Shown piece after piece: positions 13,421-25,237 of a stretch of DNA of 64,000 bases. Position 1 is the stretch's first letter. Every line of letters begins with the position of its first letter. Both the position numbers and the translations under genes were made by a program. Where the stretch lies: positions 62,001-126,000 of the forward strand of contig JAMPIQ010000006.1 of the NCBI GenBank assembly GCA_024699855.1, read 5' to 3'. This stretch comes from Aphelenchoides besseyi (taxonomy: Eukaryota; Nematoda; Chromadorea; Rhabditida; Aphelenchoididae). The notes below the pieces were generated by a model. It made no database searches, was not told the origin of the DNA, and was given only the letters and a program-made list of their open reading frames with translations.

Positions 13421-13888
13421 ATGAATAGTAATTCAGTGGACGATGTGTAAGCTCTTCGAATCGATAATGTTGACAGAAAGGGTTTTCAGACAATCTCGTC
13501 AACTATCGGCGGAAGTCAATGCCGCGGAAAGCGAATTGAAGTCGTTTGTGAAGAATTTTCAACGTTCTACCAAACTTCCTCAGGGACCAACGAACTTCTA
13601 CGCGAATCTGCACACACTCGAGGGTTTGTAAGAGAACTTAGTCAGAGTTATGAATCGTCGTTTTCAGATCGAACAGCCTGTGTTGAGCTCACAGTTCGTG
13701 GTTGGCGTGTTGTATCCGATCGTTTCGATGTTGTGGACGAGAAATCGGCGATTGATGCTAATTGGCCTCAACGTCATTACGAAACGATGCAGCAATTGCT
13801 TTCGGATGTATCTGACGGTTACAGAAGTCATTTTGCCGATTCTTTAAATTCCGCTTTGCTCAATTTAAAACAAAGAGAAGAATCGTAG
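13421..13888 (+). CDS. GSKIP: GSKIP-domain protein (GSK3-beta interaction protein-like)
   Basis: Three exons, 13421-13446, 13490-13623 and 13668-13888, give about 126 residues. The C-terminal half matches the GSKIP domain (DUF727) as I remember it: ACVELTVRGWRVVSDRFD, then NWPQRHYETMQQLLSDVS and YRSHFADSLNSALLNLK. Vertebrate GSKIP binds glycogen synthase kinase 3 and, in part, the PKA regulatory subunit. The N-terminal 50 residues are predicted helical and unlike the vertebrate protein. Length is close to the 139 residues of human GSKIP. TTCAG immediately before the ATG suggests that the mRNA 5' end may be made by splicing. The assignment rests on the overall pattern and not on a search. Confidence 0.7.
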
Positions 13889-14127
13889 TTGTTTCTTGGC
13901 ATCTCACTTATTCGTATAGATCTTGTAGTTATTTTTCCTCAATTTGAATTAATCGAAAAGATTACACAACATGCGGGAGAGTTCGTTTCTGCAAATTGGC
14001 GTGCTTTCACTTAACGTAAAACTAACTACGTTTCGCTAAACACTCGTTGTAACCCTTCACTTTGGTAATTAGCTGACTTTTACGGAAATCTTTGTCTTCA
14101 TCTTCGATGTTTGTTAGTTGTTAGTCG

Positions 14128-14501
14128 ATGCATAATAAACGAAAACGTTTAACCAATTTGGCGTGGTCTCAATTCATTGGATTTTATGTTCAACAAACCA
14201 AATCGGAAGTTCTTTTGGAATACAAACTAGTTTGCGAACGATTGTTTCGTTTGGCTGTAAGTGTTGAGATTTTTTAGTTGCAATGACTTTGTTTCAGTTA
14301 GTTAGTCGACGTTCTCGTTTGAAATTAAAGACCAAATTCGTTGACGGTAACTTCCGTCTTATTCGAAGGTGTGTGTTCGGATTCGATTATTTTGGAATTC
14401 AATTAACTGATCAAACTTCCAATAGGAAGAAGACATTAACTGTTTTCTCGCCTACAGAAACAACTCGACTGTTCAAGTTACTTGATCTGGGGCTACAGTA
14501 A
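14128..14501 (+). CDS. Small protein of unknown function
   Basis: Two exons, 14128-14256 and 14298-14501, are joined in phase by a typical 41-base intron (GTAAGT...TTTCAG) to give 110 residues. The product is strongly basic at the start (MHNKRKRL) and in the centre (SRRSRLKLKTKF). It has a predicted helix around CERLFRLA and a beta-rich second half (CVFGFDYFGIQL). No signal peptide or membrane segment is visible and I do not recognise the family. The same-strand position 240 bases after the GSKIP-domain gene would be compatible with an operon, but nothing in the sequence proves it. Confidence 0.55.
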
Positions 14502-15009
14502 CAACACCCTAGATTTCGTATTCATTCTTATTCAAACTTTAAGATGCATAGATAAAGAACTATTTGGTCAATAAACAGTGTTCTCTGTTAATTCAAGCAT
14601 CTATTGTAAACTTTGGACTTTGTTTTTGCTTAGTGGATTAGAGATCAACGTCTAAGATTTGTAAACCACGACCTTGATATACGCAGATCGTAAATTCCAC
14701 TTTTGTGCGTTCTTTTGTGCCAAGTGTCTACGAGGCTTTTCCGTTGCTTTTTGACGATTTTACATGAAAACAAAGACCAAGGTTATGCGTAAGTCTTTTT
14801 GAGTTACCGATCTCATCGACTGATCTCTGAAATCCGTTCGATCATTTGCGTAATGGCCGAAGTGGGAGGACTCTTATCGAAGCTGCTCGAACAAACCGTT
14901 TGCTTATTTAAGGGCAACATCTGTCTTCCTTTTTTCTCATTATCGTCCATATCTTGTACGGTAAACGAAAGTCGCTCTCTTTCTTGCAAAAACATCGATT
15001 TCCAACGAA
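14502..15009. other. Intergenic region
   Basis: No gene was seen. An open frame exists on the minus strand over 14813-15091, but it overlaps the signal-peptide exon of the next gene and has no recognisable motif. Confidence 0.4.
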
Positions 15010-17681
15010 ATGAAATTGATTTCGTTGAGAAGTCTTGCTTCGCTTTTAGCCTTTGGACTTGTTGCTGCTTTACCTCAAGACTATGCGTCAACTCCGAAAG
15101 TCGAGGTTGTGAAGAAAAGCGTAGTGTCGCCGACAGCGTAAGTTTTGTTCATTCGAATCCAATGCTTTATTCTCTTTATTTGTAGAGCTTTGCTAATTCC
15201 GGCATCGTCCAAATCATCTTCTGAACACAACAAGCCAATTCGTCCTATTCTTTCTGCTCAAGCAATCAAATCAGCGACTGTCGTACCGATTCGTCCGTCG
15301 ACTGTTTTCTACGCCACTCACTCGCCTTCTGTTTTACCAGTTGAACACTCAACTGAACAACAAACTCCAGCTCCAAGTTCCCTGTCATCGTCAACTATTT
15401 TGGCCGTAGAGTCGACAGAATCCTTCAGCAAAACAACTGAACCTTCATTCGAGAAATCGGTTGAAACATCCACTCAACAATTTGCTGAGCATTCTACCGA
15501 TGCATCAACTGAGTCATCGACCGAATTTGCTCCGGAGAAATCGACTGAGAAGCTCATTGAAGCAAAAACTGAGGCAACTACTATGTTACCGACTATCGAA
15601 TTTTCCACCGAAGAGCATTCGAATAAACAATTGTCGGAATCTACCACTGATTTCTCTTTGAAAACGACCGAACGTCCAATGGAGAAATTCACTGAATCAT
15701 TTGATCAACCAAGCAGCACCGAATCCACTAAACCGCTAGCTAAGATTCCACCATCATTGGTCAAAAAGAGCGTGATGACTCAATACGAAACAATGAAACG
15801 AGAAGCTTTGGAAATTAGCAGAAGTTGTGTTGGAACAATCGAAGAACTTTTGGGAATTTCATTAGAAGCCGGTAAGATCTTGAACCAACTAAACTATCTA
15901 CTAATTATTTATTTTATAGATGTCACTGAATACGCTGTCGCATCCTATCTTGGACTTGTCGAAGGACGAATGAACATGATGGCCTCAATGGATGCTCTCG
16001 ATACTCGATTCGAGCAGGTTCCTTTGAAGATTTGTCGTGAGACTGCTTATCAATGGTCAGTATCGATTGTTGTCGACATTGACAAGATTGAATTTTAGGT
16101 TTGCTGAATTGTTGGCTGATCGTCACAACTCGACCGGCTACGATTTCATTCGCGGTGCACTGGTCAGCTTCTTCCAATACCGCGGATTACGTGATGTTGT
16201 TAAAGACGATGGTTATTTGTTCTCAGAAGTCGTGGATGCTCGTGAACGCGCTCTCGACGATCCAACTCTTGTGTTTTTGCCTCTAGCTAACCGCTCAAAC
16301 ATGGATGGTGAACACGAAGTTTATGGTTCTTTTGTAAACACTCATTTCAGAACCGGTCTTCAACGTCGGAAGTTTGCCGGGTTTTGCCGTTTTGCGAATG
16401 ATCAAACGAGTCATGGGCCGTCAACAGTTCTATTCTGCTTTGTCCAAATTCCTGCTGAACAAAAAGTTCAGTGGAGATTTGAGCGAAGATCTAATCTCAG
16501 CATTCGAAGGAGTTTGTTTTGTCGTTGTACTTAGAAATTGAACTTAACGATTGCAGGAAATGAACGAAAAACCACTTTGCGGTGCGTTGAAGATCCGCGA
16601 ATTCGTTTACGACTATTTGTACGAACCAAACTTTCCAGTCGTCTACGTGGATGTTGATGCCGAAAACCGCACGTTTGTTTTTGCACAATCAGCAACCGCA
16701 CCGGTTTTAACCAAATGGAACGTTCCGATGTTCGTTTGGAACAATCGAACCGAAAAGATTGCCGTCTTCTGGTTGTTGAAAGATGGATCGGTTTGTATGC
16801 CGGATGGCCAAGTCGGTGGACTCGACTACGATAAGGCGACCTTCTTGTTCAATTACAACGGCTACTCTTTTGCTCGTTTTGTTTATTCTGATGAAGTAAT
16901 GAAACAAATCTTCAAGCTTCCCGACACTCAAATTGTCAACGAAGCATCGCAATTGAACTTGTTGTACGAAGAGAAATGGCTCAATTCCTTCAACTACCAA
17001 GTAAGCAATTGAACTTCAACTTCTACTTAACTCTTCCACTATTTCAGATGGACCTTCAGAAATTGCTTCGCAAGATTTTGATTATTCTTCGCAAACCAAC
17101 CAACAAACGCTTCGACTTTCCAGACATGAACATCTCGTCTATGCGCTGGAAAACCCTCTTGCAAAAGTTCACTGTTGACTCCAACGGCACACTTTCACCG
17201 CAAATGGCCGATCAAGCACACGATTTGCTCGACGACAAAGACATCTGGAACATGCAGTGCTCCTGGGACGCAACTGACTATCGTTGTGGACACTACAACA
17301 AACGTCATTTGCAATCGGCAGTTATGAACAATTTCACCGATTCTCGGGCCGTTGGTCGCAGAATGTTTGAAGAGTTTGTTAAGTCGTGTGCAAATTCAAA
17401 CGATTTCTCTGAATGCAACAAGTGAGTTTTATGAGCTCAATCAGCATTAGAATCCAAATTTCCAGAATACCATTGGACTCGCGTATGGCCGTCTACTGCG
17501 CAGGAATGATCGACGAATCACCCGAGCATTTCGCTTTCATGGATCGCTACAAGAGTTACATTCGCGAAATGATGGACATTTACGTAAGAATTGAAGGGTC
17601 ATTTTGCACATTAAAGGATGACTATTACAGGGCCTCTTCCACGACGAGTACGCCTACATTACTGAAGGATTCGTATGTTAA
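15010..17681 (+). CDS. Secreted M1-aminopeptidase homologue, catalytically dead
   Basis: Nine exons: 15010-15137, 15186-15871, 15920-16055, 16099-16307, 16351-16511, 16557-17000, 17048-17421, 17466-17583 and 17631-17681, giving 768 residues. A signal peptide (LASLLAFGLVAALPQ) is followed by a mucin-like stretch of about 190 residues rich in Ser, Thr, Glu and Pro. The remainder follows the M1 peptidase fold, but the zinc site is destroyed. The family HExxH (usually HELAHQWFG) reads RETAYQWFA, the downstream Glu of the WLNEGFA segment is missing (GYDFIRGALVSFFQY), and the catalytic Tyr segment reads GSLPGFAVL. The GAMEN exopeptidase motif and the N-terminal beta domain are absent, and the C-terminal helical domain is short. 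C. elegans MNP-1 is a known inactive M1 homologue acting in cell migration, and this may be a relative. A role as an extracellular binding protein is inference. Confidence 0.75.
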
Positions 17682-19573
17682 TTTTCAATAACAGTTCACG
17701 ACAATTTGATTCCCCAATCCAATGAAATGTTCACACTTGTATTTCACGTTTAATTTCCAATAAAAATGTCAATCTGCACTCACTACCTGACATTTCGTTT
17801 TGTGCAGAGCAATTGAAACTCGAAGTGTTCATCCGAAAACGAATCCTCTTTCCGGTTTCCATAACAACAAATTGAACCCAACGCACGCACTTTACTCGTT
17901 GGTTTCAACTTCCAACACGACAGTCCACTGCATCGGGCCGAAATTTTCGGAACCCAAAACGTTCGGTTGAAGGTTGTTAATGCGGAAACTTGCAAACGTT
18001 TCGAAATATCCAATGGACAATTTTGTCTGTGAATGTAGAAAAAGAACGGAAATTTTTGTGTCCTCCCTTGTGTTCAACTTTTCGAATGCCAACGGTCGGA
18101 GAAGTTCAAAAGTCAGAAGTATTCTCACTTTTTGTTTTCACTATACAACAAAATCGCAATGACCTTCAAACGGCGGCGGTCTCTTTGACTGATCTGTTTT
18201 TCGATTGAAATTGCGGCTGTTGAGACGTTCAGTTTTGCAAAGTTCGTTTCATCTCGACCATGTAGCTGCTTATCATTCGTATCCTACATCCGAGAATCTA
18301 TTGTGGTCAGATGAATGCAACTGAAGAGTCGTCAAATTTGGGGCTCCGTCAATCTCATCCATTTGAACGGGAAGCATAAATCCGTCACGTTTCTTGTCCG
18401 AGTCTTTTGTTTAACCGCCCCAACAGTCCGCAATTTCAAATGCATGAAGGCTGTGGTCCGCTCATTTCCATCTCATTCGTTCGAATTTTCCAATTGCCGA
18501 AGTGGCCATTAAACCCATCAGTAGATGAAGCAGCCAAGTTAATTTGCGTACTCGAGTGCCTCTTCAAACCCTCTGCTGACTCGTATATAATCATTATTGT
18601 GTCTCTAATTGTAATAGAAACAGACATCTTGTTCTCGAATGTCGATGTTTGTTTCCAGTTTTGGGGAAACTCTAACGCGAACGAATTGGCTTGTGAGTTT
18701 CGAAATCTTCCGCTCCAAAAATACATGGAAGTTAAAACCATGCCGCAGTAAACGCAGGGCACAATTCGTGAGGGGGTTCATTCGCTTCGAAGACGTTGCG
18801 GGACGCTGTCGGAATAATTGCCTGCAATGGGATTGCCATCACTGGATTCCCAACTCTCTTTGCTGCCACAAAAGGCGGAGGACGCATTTCGTTTCGGAGG
18901 GCCGCTTTCGCTGCAACGAATCCAAAAAAAGAACAATAAAGTGGCAGTTCGTTCCCGGACGCGCAGTCTTTTTCGGTCTTTTCCTCAATTTTTGGTCGAA
19001 AAGTTTCTTCCCCAAAAAAGGACTACGAAACGTTAATTTGCGTTTAAGAGATTAGGTATCATCAAAAACTCGTTTTTTGTGCTTTTTTCCTCTTCAACCA
19101 CGAGAGACGAAACGCCAATCGAATGTGCGTCTCTCAATCCGACAGCGTTCGACGGACATGACGAGTCGAAGGCGCCACTTTTCAAACAGGACGCCGTTTG
19201 GACGCATTTTCGAAGTGTGCGCGGCGTTCGGGTTTAACTGCGCGTTTCCCGAACTTATCATTTTCGTAGGCTATTTAACCGACTTGCAGTTTGCTTACAC
19301 ACTGGACATCCGATCGCCGGATAACGTTTCACGATCTTCGCGTTTTTGTTTGTTTTGCGCGCTTTTTCGGCGGTTTCGAAATTTTTTAGGCTGCCCGACG
19401 CTTAACCGTTGAAGCGATTGCTCACTGGAATCTGCAGTCGACTTCTGCGCGCAAACTCTTTTTAGTCGCCGTTGAAGCGTCTTCGCGTGTTGTTGAACGA
19501 ACTGAACTTGGTTCCATTTCAGCATTCACTGTCACTTGTGAAGTTTCTTGTTCGCGTTCCCAACTGAAATAAG
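17682..19573. other. Intergenic region upstream of beta-tubulin 1
   Basis: No gene could be supported. AATAAA near 17760 probably serves the upstream gene. From about 18750 the sequence becomes richer in C+G, with overlapping open frames on both strands that look like shadows, and it probably holds the tubulin promoter and 5' leader. Confidence 0.45.
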
Positions 19574-21317
19574 ATGCGTGAGATTGTTCATATTCAAGCC
19601 GGACAATGCGGAAATCAAATTGGCGCCAAGGTATTCAGAATCCGTCGACAGAAATGTTCATTTGAATTTTCAGTTCTGGGAAGTTATCTCCGATGAACAC
19701 GGAATTCAACCCGGTATCCTGATTTCTAAGTGTAATTGAATTTCTGGTTTTTAGATGGAACTTACAAAGGCGAAACTGAACTGCAACTCGAACGCATCAA
19801 CGTCTACTACAACGAGACCGGATCCAATCGCTATGTTCCGCGTGCTATTCTTGTTGACTTGGAACCGGTTAGTTTTCTTGAAATGAAGACGATTTATATT
19901 GTTAAACTCTAGGGAACCATGGACTCCGTTCGCAACAGTCCTTATGGCACTTTGTTCCGTCCGGATAACTTTGTTTTCGGTCAATCGGGAGCAGGAAACA
20001 ATTGGGCCAAGGGACATTACACGGAAGGTGCCGAGTTAGTGGACAATGTTCTCGATGTTGTTCGCAAAGAAGCCGAGGGTTGTGATTGTCTTCAAGGCTT
20101 CCAATTGACTCACTCGTTGGGTGGTGGTACCGGATCGGGAATGGGTACCTTGTTGATCTCGAAGATTCGTGAAGAGTATCCTGATCGAATCATGTCGTCG
20201 TTCAGTGTAAGCTCCAGTCAGATATTGCAACTTTTGACTTTGAATTTCCAGGTTGTTCCATCGCCAAAGGTCTCAGACACTGTTGTTGAACCCTACAACG
20301 CAACATTGTCGGTCCATCAACTCGTCGAAAACACCGATGAAACGTTTTGTATTGACAACGAAGCTCTTTACGACATTTGCTTCCGAACCCTCAAGTTGGC
20401 GAATCCGAATTACGGCGATTTGAACCATTTGGGTAATGAAATCGACTAATATCCTAGTGGAATATGAGGTTTTCAGTGTCGATGACAATGTCTGGAGTTA
20501 CCACTTGCTTGCGTTTCCCAGGTCAACTGAATGCTGATCTTCGTAAATTGGCTGTCAATATGGTTCCGTTTCCCCGACTTCACTTCTTCATGCCAGGCTT
20601 TGCTCCGCTTTCTGCTAAGAATGTTGCTGCTTATCGCGCGTCTACCGTTGCTGAACTTACCAGTCAGGTTGGTTACTGAACTATCAACATTTCTTATGGT
20701 TTTTTATTTTAGATGTTTGATGCAAAGAACAGTGAGTTTAATGAGAATAACAGTAAGATGGCATACACAACATATTTTTAGTGATGACTGCGGCTGATCC
20801 TCGTCACGGTCGCTATTTGACTGTTGCTGCCATCTTCCGTGGCCGTTTGTCGATGCGTGAGGTCGATGATCAAATGATGAGTGTTCAAAACAAGAACGCG
20901 AGCTATTTCGTCGAATGGATTCCATCGAACGTTAAGACCGCTGTTTGCGACATTCCACCACGTGGTTTGAAGATGTCGGCCACGTTCATTGGCAACTCAA
21001 CTGCCATTCAAGAACTTTTCAAACGAGTTAGCGAACAATTCAACGGTTAGTTTCCAATTGCATGGCTTGTTCTTCATCGCAAGATTGCAGCTATGTTCCG
21101 TCGCAAAGCTTTCTTGCATTGGTACACTGGTGAGGGTATGGACGAGATGGAGTTCACTGAGGCCGAATCGAACATGAACGACTTGATCAGCGAATATCAA
21201 CAAGTGAGTTGCTACAACAATGAAAATCACTAACTTGAATTGTTCTAGTACCAAGAAGCCACTGCTGATGAGGATGCGGAGGGATACGACCAAGAGGGAG
21301 TTGCCGATGCAGAATAA
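19574..21317 (+). CDS. Beta-tubulin, copy 1
   Basis: Ten exons: 19574-19630, 19674-19713, 19755-19867, 19913-20206, 20252-20432, 20477-20667, 20713-20731, 20782-21045, 21091-21203 and 21249-21317, giving 446 residues. It carries all tubulin hallmarks: the start MREI autoregulation motif, GQCGNQIG, the GTP-binding [29 protein letters not shown] and a short acidic tail ending DQEGVADAE. Beta-tubulin pairs with alpha-tubulin to form microtubules. Codons 167, 198 and 200, which govern benzimidazole sensitivity in nematodes, read Phe, Glu and Phe, the drug-sensitive state. Exon 7 is only 19 bases, and the intron after it is missing from the second copy at 56.3-58.0 kb, with which long tracts are almost identical. 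Confidence 0.97.
19850..20552 (+). repeat. Inverted near-identical tubulin tract 1, copy 1
   Basis: This 703-base segment runs from the end of exon 3 to the middle of exon 6. It matches the reverse complement of 57019-57721 almost base for base, including introns 3, 4 and 5. The mismatches I noticed are few: two in exon 5, at codon 200 (TTT here, TAT there) and codon 201 (TGT against TGC), and one silent change early in exon 6. Introns are normally quick to diverge, so this identity points to recent gene conversion. Confidence 0.85.
20850..21280 (+). repeat. Inverted near-identical tubulin tract 2, copy 1
   Basis: This 431-base segment from exon 8 to early exon 10 matches the reverse complement of 56342-56772, including introns 8 and 9. 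One coding change was seen (SEQFN here, SDQFN there). Between this tract and tract 1, intron 6 and the exon 6/7 boundary differ strongly between the two genes, so the similarity is patchy. Confidence 0.85.
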
Positions 21318-21573
21318 GCACAGAAATTCAATGGCATTTGCTATCTTTGAATGGCGACACACAGTAACTTTGTTTTTTCTAAAAATCGTCGTCTGCTGCT
21401 TATAAATTAAAGTTCATCTGTTGCTATTTATGTTTTTGCTTTTCGTATATTGCTGAGGATAAACATATTTGAAGGCGCAAATTTCGATTAAACTTCTCCT
21501 AATCATTTGGCTTGAAATCAAAAGTTTATGGCACCTTTTAGTTTCATAAAGAGTAAAGAAGAAGAGTCAAATG

Positions 21574-23187
21574 TTAATGCCATCGATCATCTTCCTTGTT
21601 TTTGGACTCACAGACAAATTGACTGACGTTGAACTTGTCGCCAAGACGATTACGCTCACGATTGAATCGAACCTGAAAGTTAAAAGCATTTACTTTCGAG
21701 AAGATGGCTACTACATGTGGCAAGTTCAAATATATATTGGAAGTTAAGCGATGAAGTCCACGATCGAGATGAGTACGACGGAAATACTCTTCGTACCAAC
21801 AACTTATGACACCGAAATCAAAACCAGGCATCGCTTTGTTGCCGACCAGTTGAGGCATTTGAGCCATTAAACGCAAATGTTCAAGTCCGAAAATGCAAAT
21901 TAAGTGTCGCGCAGTCGTAGGACAGTTCTTCACATCCCACAACCACATTTCCCATCTGGAAGTTAAGTCGTAGGAATATTCAATACCATTCAAACCTCGT
22001 CATTGTCCAATAAGAAATTTTGTATTTCGAACAAAAAGTTGTGAAACCTCCGGGTGGATCGATGGAATCCGCCGAATTTAACGACGCCATGACCAGTTCA
22101 TCTGTTGCAAATGCATTCCATTCAAAGTTCTTCAAAATATTTTCAAAATTGATCTCGTTGAGCATAAAGTTGATCATAGCACGAGATAAGGAAACTTGAA
22201 CCATACTCTTAGCGAACTGCATCTTTGGTTCGTGTCCATTGTGAAACAGACGGTTACGAGATTCTAAAGTCTTGTTGACATAATTGTAGAGTTCGAACTC
22301 ACCGTTTTTGAACAAATACATCTTATCGAAAGTCCACGTTACATTTGGATTGATACGCTCTTTTGGAGCCGGCCAACTTGCCACATCGTTAGAACCGTTG
22401 AACCACTTGAAGATTTGAATCATCTCTTGATTGGTTTTCAGCGGAATATCGTGATTCTGAATCGACAACCAATCACTAACATAATGAAAGATGTCACCTG
22501 CAACAAAACCAAGTACTTCCATTTGTATTCCGGTTTCGTTAAAGTCAACATGCATTGATTGTAAGAATATGACATGTTATGTCCCTGTGAGTCCATTGAA
22601 AACTTCTTCTCTGCGATGAAAACGTTCGGAAAACAGCTGGCAAGTGCATCCATTCGTTTGTGAAACAACGGCGGTGATTTTGCATCCAGAGCGTAGCAGT
22701 AGAAGTTGTGAGGTGTGTACAGCGCGGCAAGATCGATCTCAATCAGACGATAATCCTAAACACAACCAATCAATCCCAACAACATCGTCCGACTTACCAT
22801 AAACACATTGCGAGCAAATGCAATCGGGAATTCCGCTTCTTCGGGATAGAGATCGTCGGTTTGAAAATATGCACGTTGACGAATGGAATTGCAGTCCATG
22901 GGCAACTCGGCTTCGTTCTGTGGATCGCTGACAATGACGCGTTTTGATGCATAAGATGAATAGTTGAAGTTCTGATCATTGAAGATGGACGTGCAGTGCA
23001 ACCCGAGAACTTCTTTTGGTTTGATAAACGAAGGCAGAGATTGATTTGTTAGCGGAATCGGAAGATTGTTTTGAGGTTTTTTGTACAGAAACCAACATCC
23101 AATGTAGAAAACAGCACCAATTAGTAGAGACCAGAAGATTGATCGAAATAAATGAACATAAGTGCGACCTATAATCTTAGTTGCCAT
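21574..23187 (-). CDS. GT14 family glycosyltransferase (core-2/I-branching type)
   Basis: Four exons, 22798-23187, 22498-22755, 21996-22456 and 21574-21955, give 496 residues. The start at 23187 (MATKIIGRTY) is chosen because an upstream stop excludes earlier ATGs and because a single signal-anchor helix follows (FWSLLIGAVFYIGCWFLY), as in type II Golgi enzymes. Family motifs are EEAEFPIAFARNVFM, YTPHNFYCYALDAKSPPLFH, CFPNVFIAEKKFSMDSQGHN, KTNQEMIQIFKWFNGSNDV and WTFDKMYLF. GT14 enzymes add beta-1,6-GlcNAc (or xylose) branches in the Golgi, and nematodes carry several such gly genes. The acceptor sugar cannot be told from the sequence. It lies tail to tail with beta-tubulin 1, with 256 bases between stop codons. 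Confidence 0.85.
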
Positions 23188-24309
23188 CTCTCCAATTCGA
23201 GATCGCCGACCAAAAGAATGAAAATTTTGGGAAACCAATTTCTTTTATTATGAAAATATGCAAATTTTTTCAAAAAGTTGACTTTAGTTAAAGGGATAAT
23301 TACGTCGACAAGTGAACTGTTTTCAATGGCATTAACATGAACTTAGTGTTAGAAATGTAAACTTTGTGAACAACATTAAAGCCGAGTTGTCAATTTGAAC
23401 TGTTTCTGTCAATTAATCGTCTGTGTAAGAACTGGATTTTAGTTGAAATGCGCTATCTTGCAACGATCAATTTCGAGTAGGTTTAAAGAGGTGTGGAGCT
23501 TTTAAAAACCTTCTGTTCAGAAACGGCTTGTGACACCATACGGGCAACAGCATACAAGACCTTTAGAGTACATCATTGATATCACTCTCAGGATAGGTGT
23601 AACTTTGTCCGAGAAATCCAAATCACTAATGCACTCGATGTTCTACAAAATCTTCGATTTTCTTCTGTTGTTCATCCAATCGTCCAATCTGAGTGACAAA
23701 CACTATTCCGTCTCTCGTTGATCAAGTTCTGGAATAAGAAGCTGAAGGAGCATTTAAATGTTTGGAAACAGAAGTGTAGATCGATCCTATGCCACGTTGG
23801 CCATTCTTCGGGGCTATTCGTCTTGTTTCAATTCGAACTCTGTAACAATCATCAGCATCGTGACAACTCATAACTTTAAACGCTTACTTTGAAGCCTATA
23901 AACAACTTTGGTCAATTGAATTACAGTAAATGACCTTTGAGGATTTGTAAAGGACGTCATTTGCGCAGTTTGTCAGCAGATCAAAAACAAAAATATGTTT
24001 AATCGGAGATTAATCCACGCAGATTTACAGTTTTCAGCGGTCAGAAAGACTAATCCACTGCAGAGTTTAATTGCAGACTACGATCACTGACATGTTCGCT
24101 GACGATCATCGAAGCACATCAACAACAAACCGAACATTACGATTTGGAAAGAGATCAACAAAAATCGTTTTGAGCTTCAATCCATTAGTCTGGGATTAAG
24201 CGTCGATGTTCGGTTTCGAAAGAATCGGACGATTAGCGTATAAAAAGCCAACTGAATCATCGAATAAACAGCAAACGGTTGGATTATTCGTATACGATAA
24301 CATAACGTT
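23188..24309. other. Intergenic region
   Basis: No gene could be supported. A plus-strand frame at 23530-23721 lacks an ATG at its start and shows no motif. TATAAAAAGCC at 24239-24249 lies about 60 bases before the next start codon and could be a TATA element. Confidence 0.4.
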
Positions 24310-25133
24310 ATGAAATTTCCAGTTGTTGTTCTAATTATTTGCGTATTTTTCGGTAAGTTCTCTTTGAACTGATTGTTATTTGAGTAGTGACTTCTTTCCT
24401 AACTGTTCACATTTGTGTTTGATTTCAGTGCGCGCGCAGTTCCCTGATCTTAGTCTCACAACTTCAACAGGAAGTTCAACCTCCACTCAAAGCTCGACAA
24501 GCACATCAACTCCTTCTTCCACGTCATCAACAACCACTCAGTCAACAGTCACTTTTTCGTCCTCGACCGGCTCATCCACCACTACGTACAGTTGGAGCAC
24601 CGGATCCACAACAAGGAGCACAAACGGTCACAGAAGAAACAGAAAACACAAAAAAGGACGGAAAAATCGCCGACGGCACCAACGAAAAAACCGAAGAGCA
24701 AAAAATCGTATCAATGAGGATTTCGGTTTAATGGAATCCAACAACTCGCAATCCCAACAGCGTCCATGGCAAAATGAATGGAATAGGAATAAAACTGGGT
24801 GAGCTCTTATTAAAGCTTCTCAATCAGATTGTCATCGGCGACTTTAGTGAAAACGGTCGTTCGAATAGTTGGTCCGGCAGTCAACAATCAACCAAATGGA
24901 ATGATCGAAACTCCACTGAACCTGAAAACCAATACGGCAATTCAAATCGTCAGTTTGGCAGTTCTAATTATGGTCAAGAAAGTCAATCGAGTAATTTCAA
25001 TGGACATCCTAATTGGATTAATGGTCTACGTCCATTGCAAATTATTGGAAATCGGGTGACTGATGGACCTTCGTCGAGTACGAATAAACCGCAGAAATGG
25101 ATGGGCGAACAGAAAAATGGAAGTCCATTCTAA
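24310..25133 (+). CDS. Secreted low-complexity protein (Ser/Thr-rich, basic, Asn/Gln-rich)
   Basis: Three exons, 24310-24352, 24429-24798 and 24848-25133, give 232 residues. A signal peptide (FPVVVLIICVFFVRAQ) is followed by three compositional zones: about 60 residues of Ser and Thr, then a strongly basic patch (GHRRNRKHKKGRKNRRRH), then about 120 residues rich in Asn, Ser, Gln and Gly. No folded domain is recognisable. The composition suits an O-glycosylated, charged extracellular matrix, cuticle or eggshell component, but that is inference. The last intron was placed at 24799-24847 because only that acceptor keeps the reading frame open. Confidence 0.65.
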
Positions 25134-25237
25134 CGACTATCGATCATTTATAGCTTCTCAATGTATTTACTGAGCATTTTAGAACAAAACGTATTTGACT
25201 GTTAAATTCGGTAAATTAACTTATCACCGGATAAATA

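Noticed and set aside
16308..16350. 25-base intron at 16326-16350 in the M1 homologue
   Set aside because: A 43-base intron beginning at 16308 with a better donor gives the same phase and a normal length for this genome.
23530..23721. 63-codon frame between GT14 and the secreted protein
   Set aside because: It starts with GTG rather than ATG and has no motif. A preceding TTCAG makes an isolated exon conceivable, but nothing connects to it.
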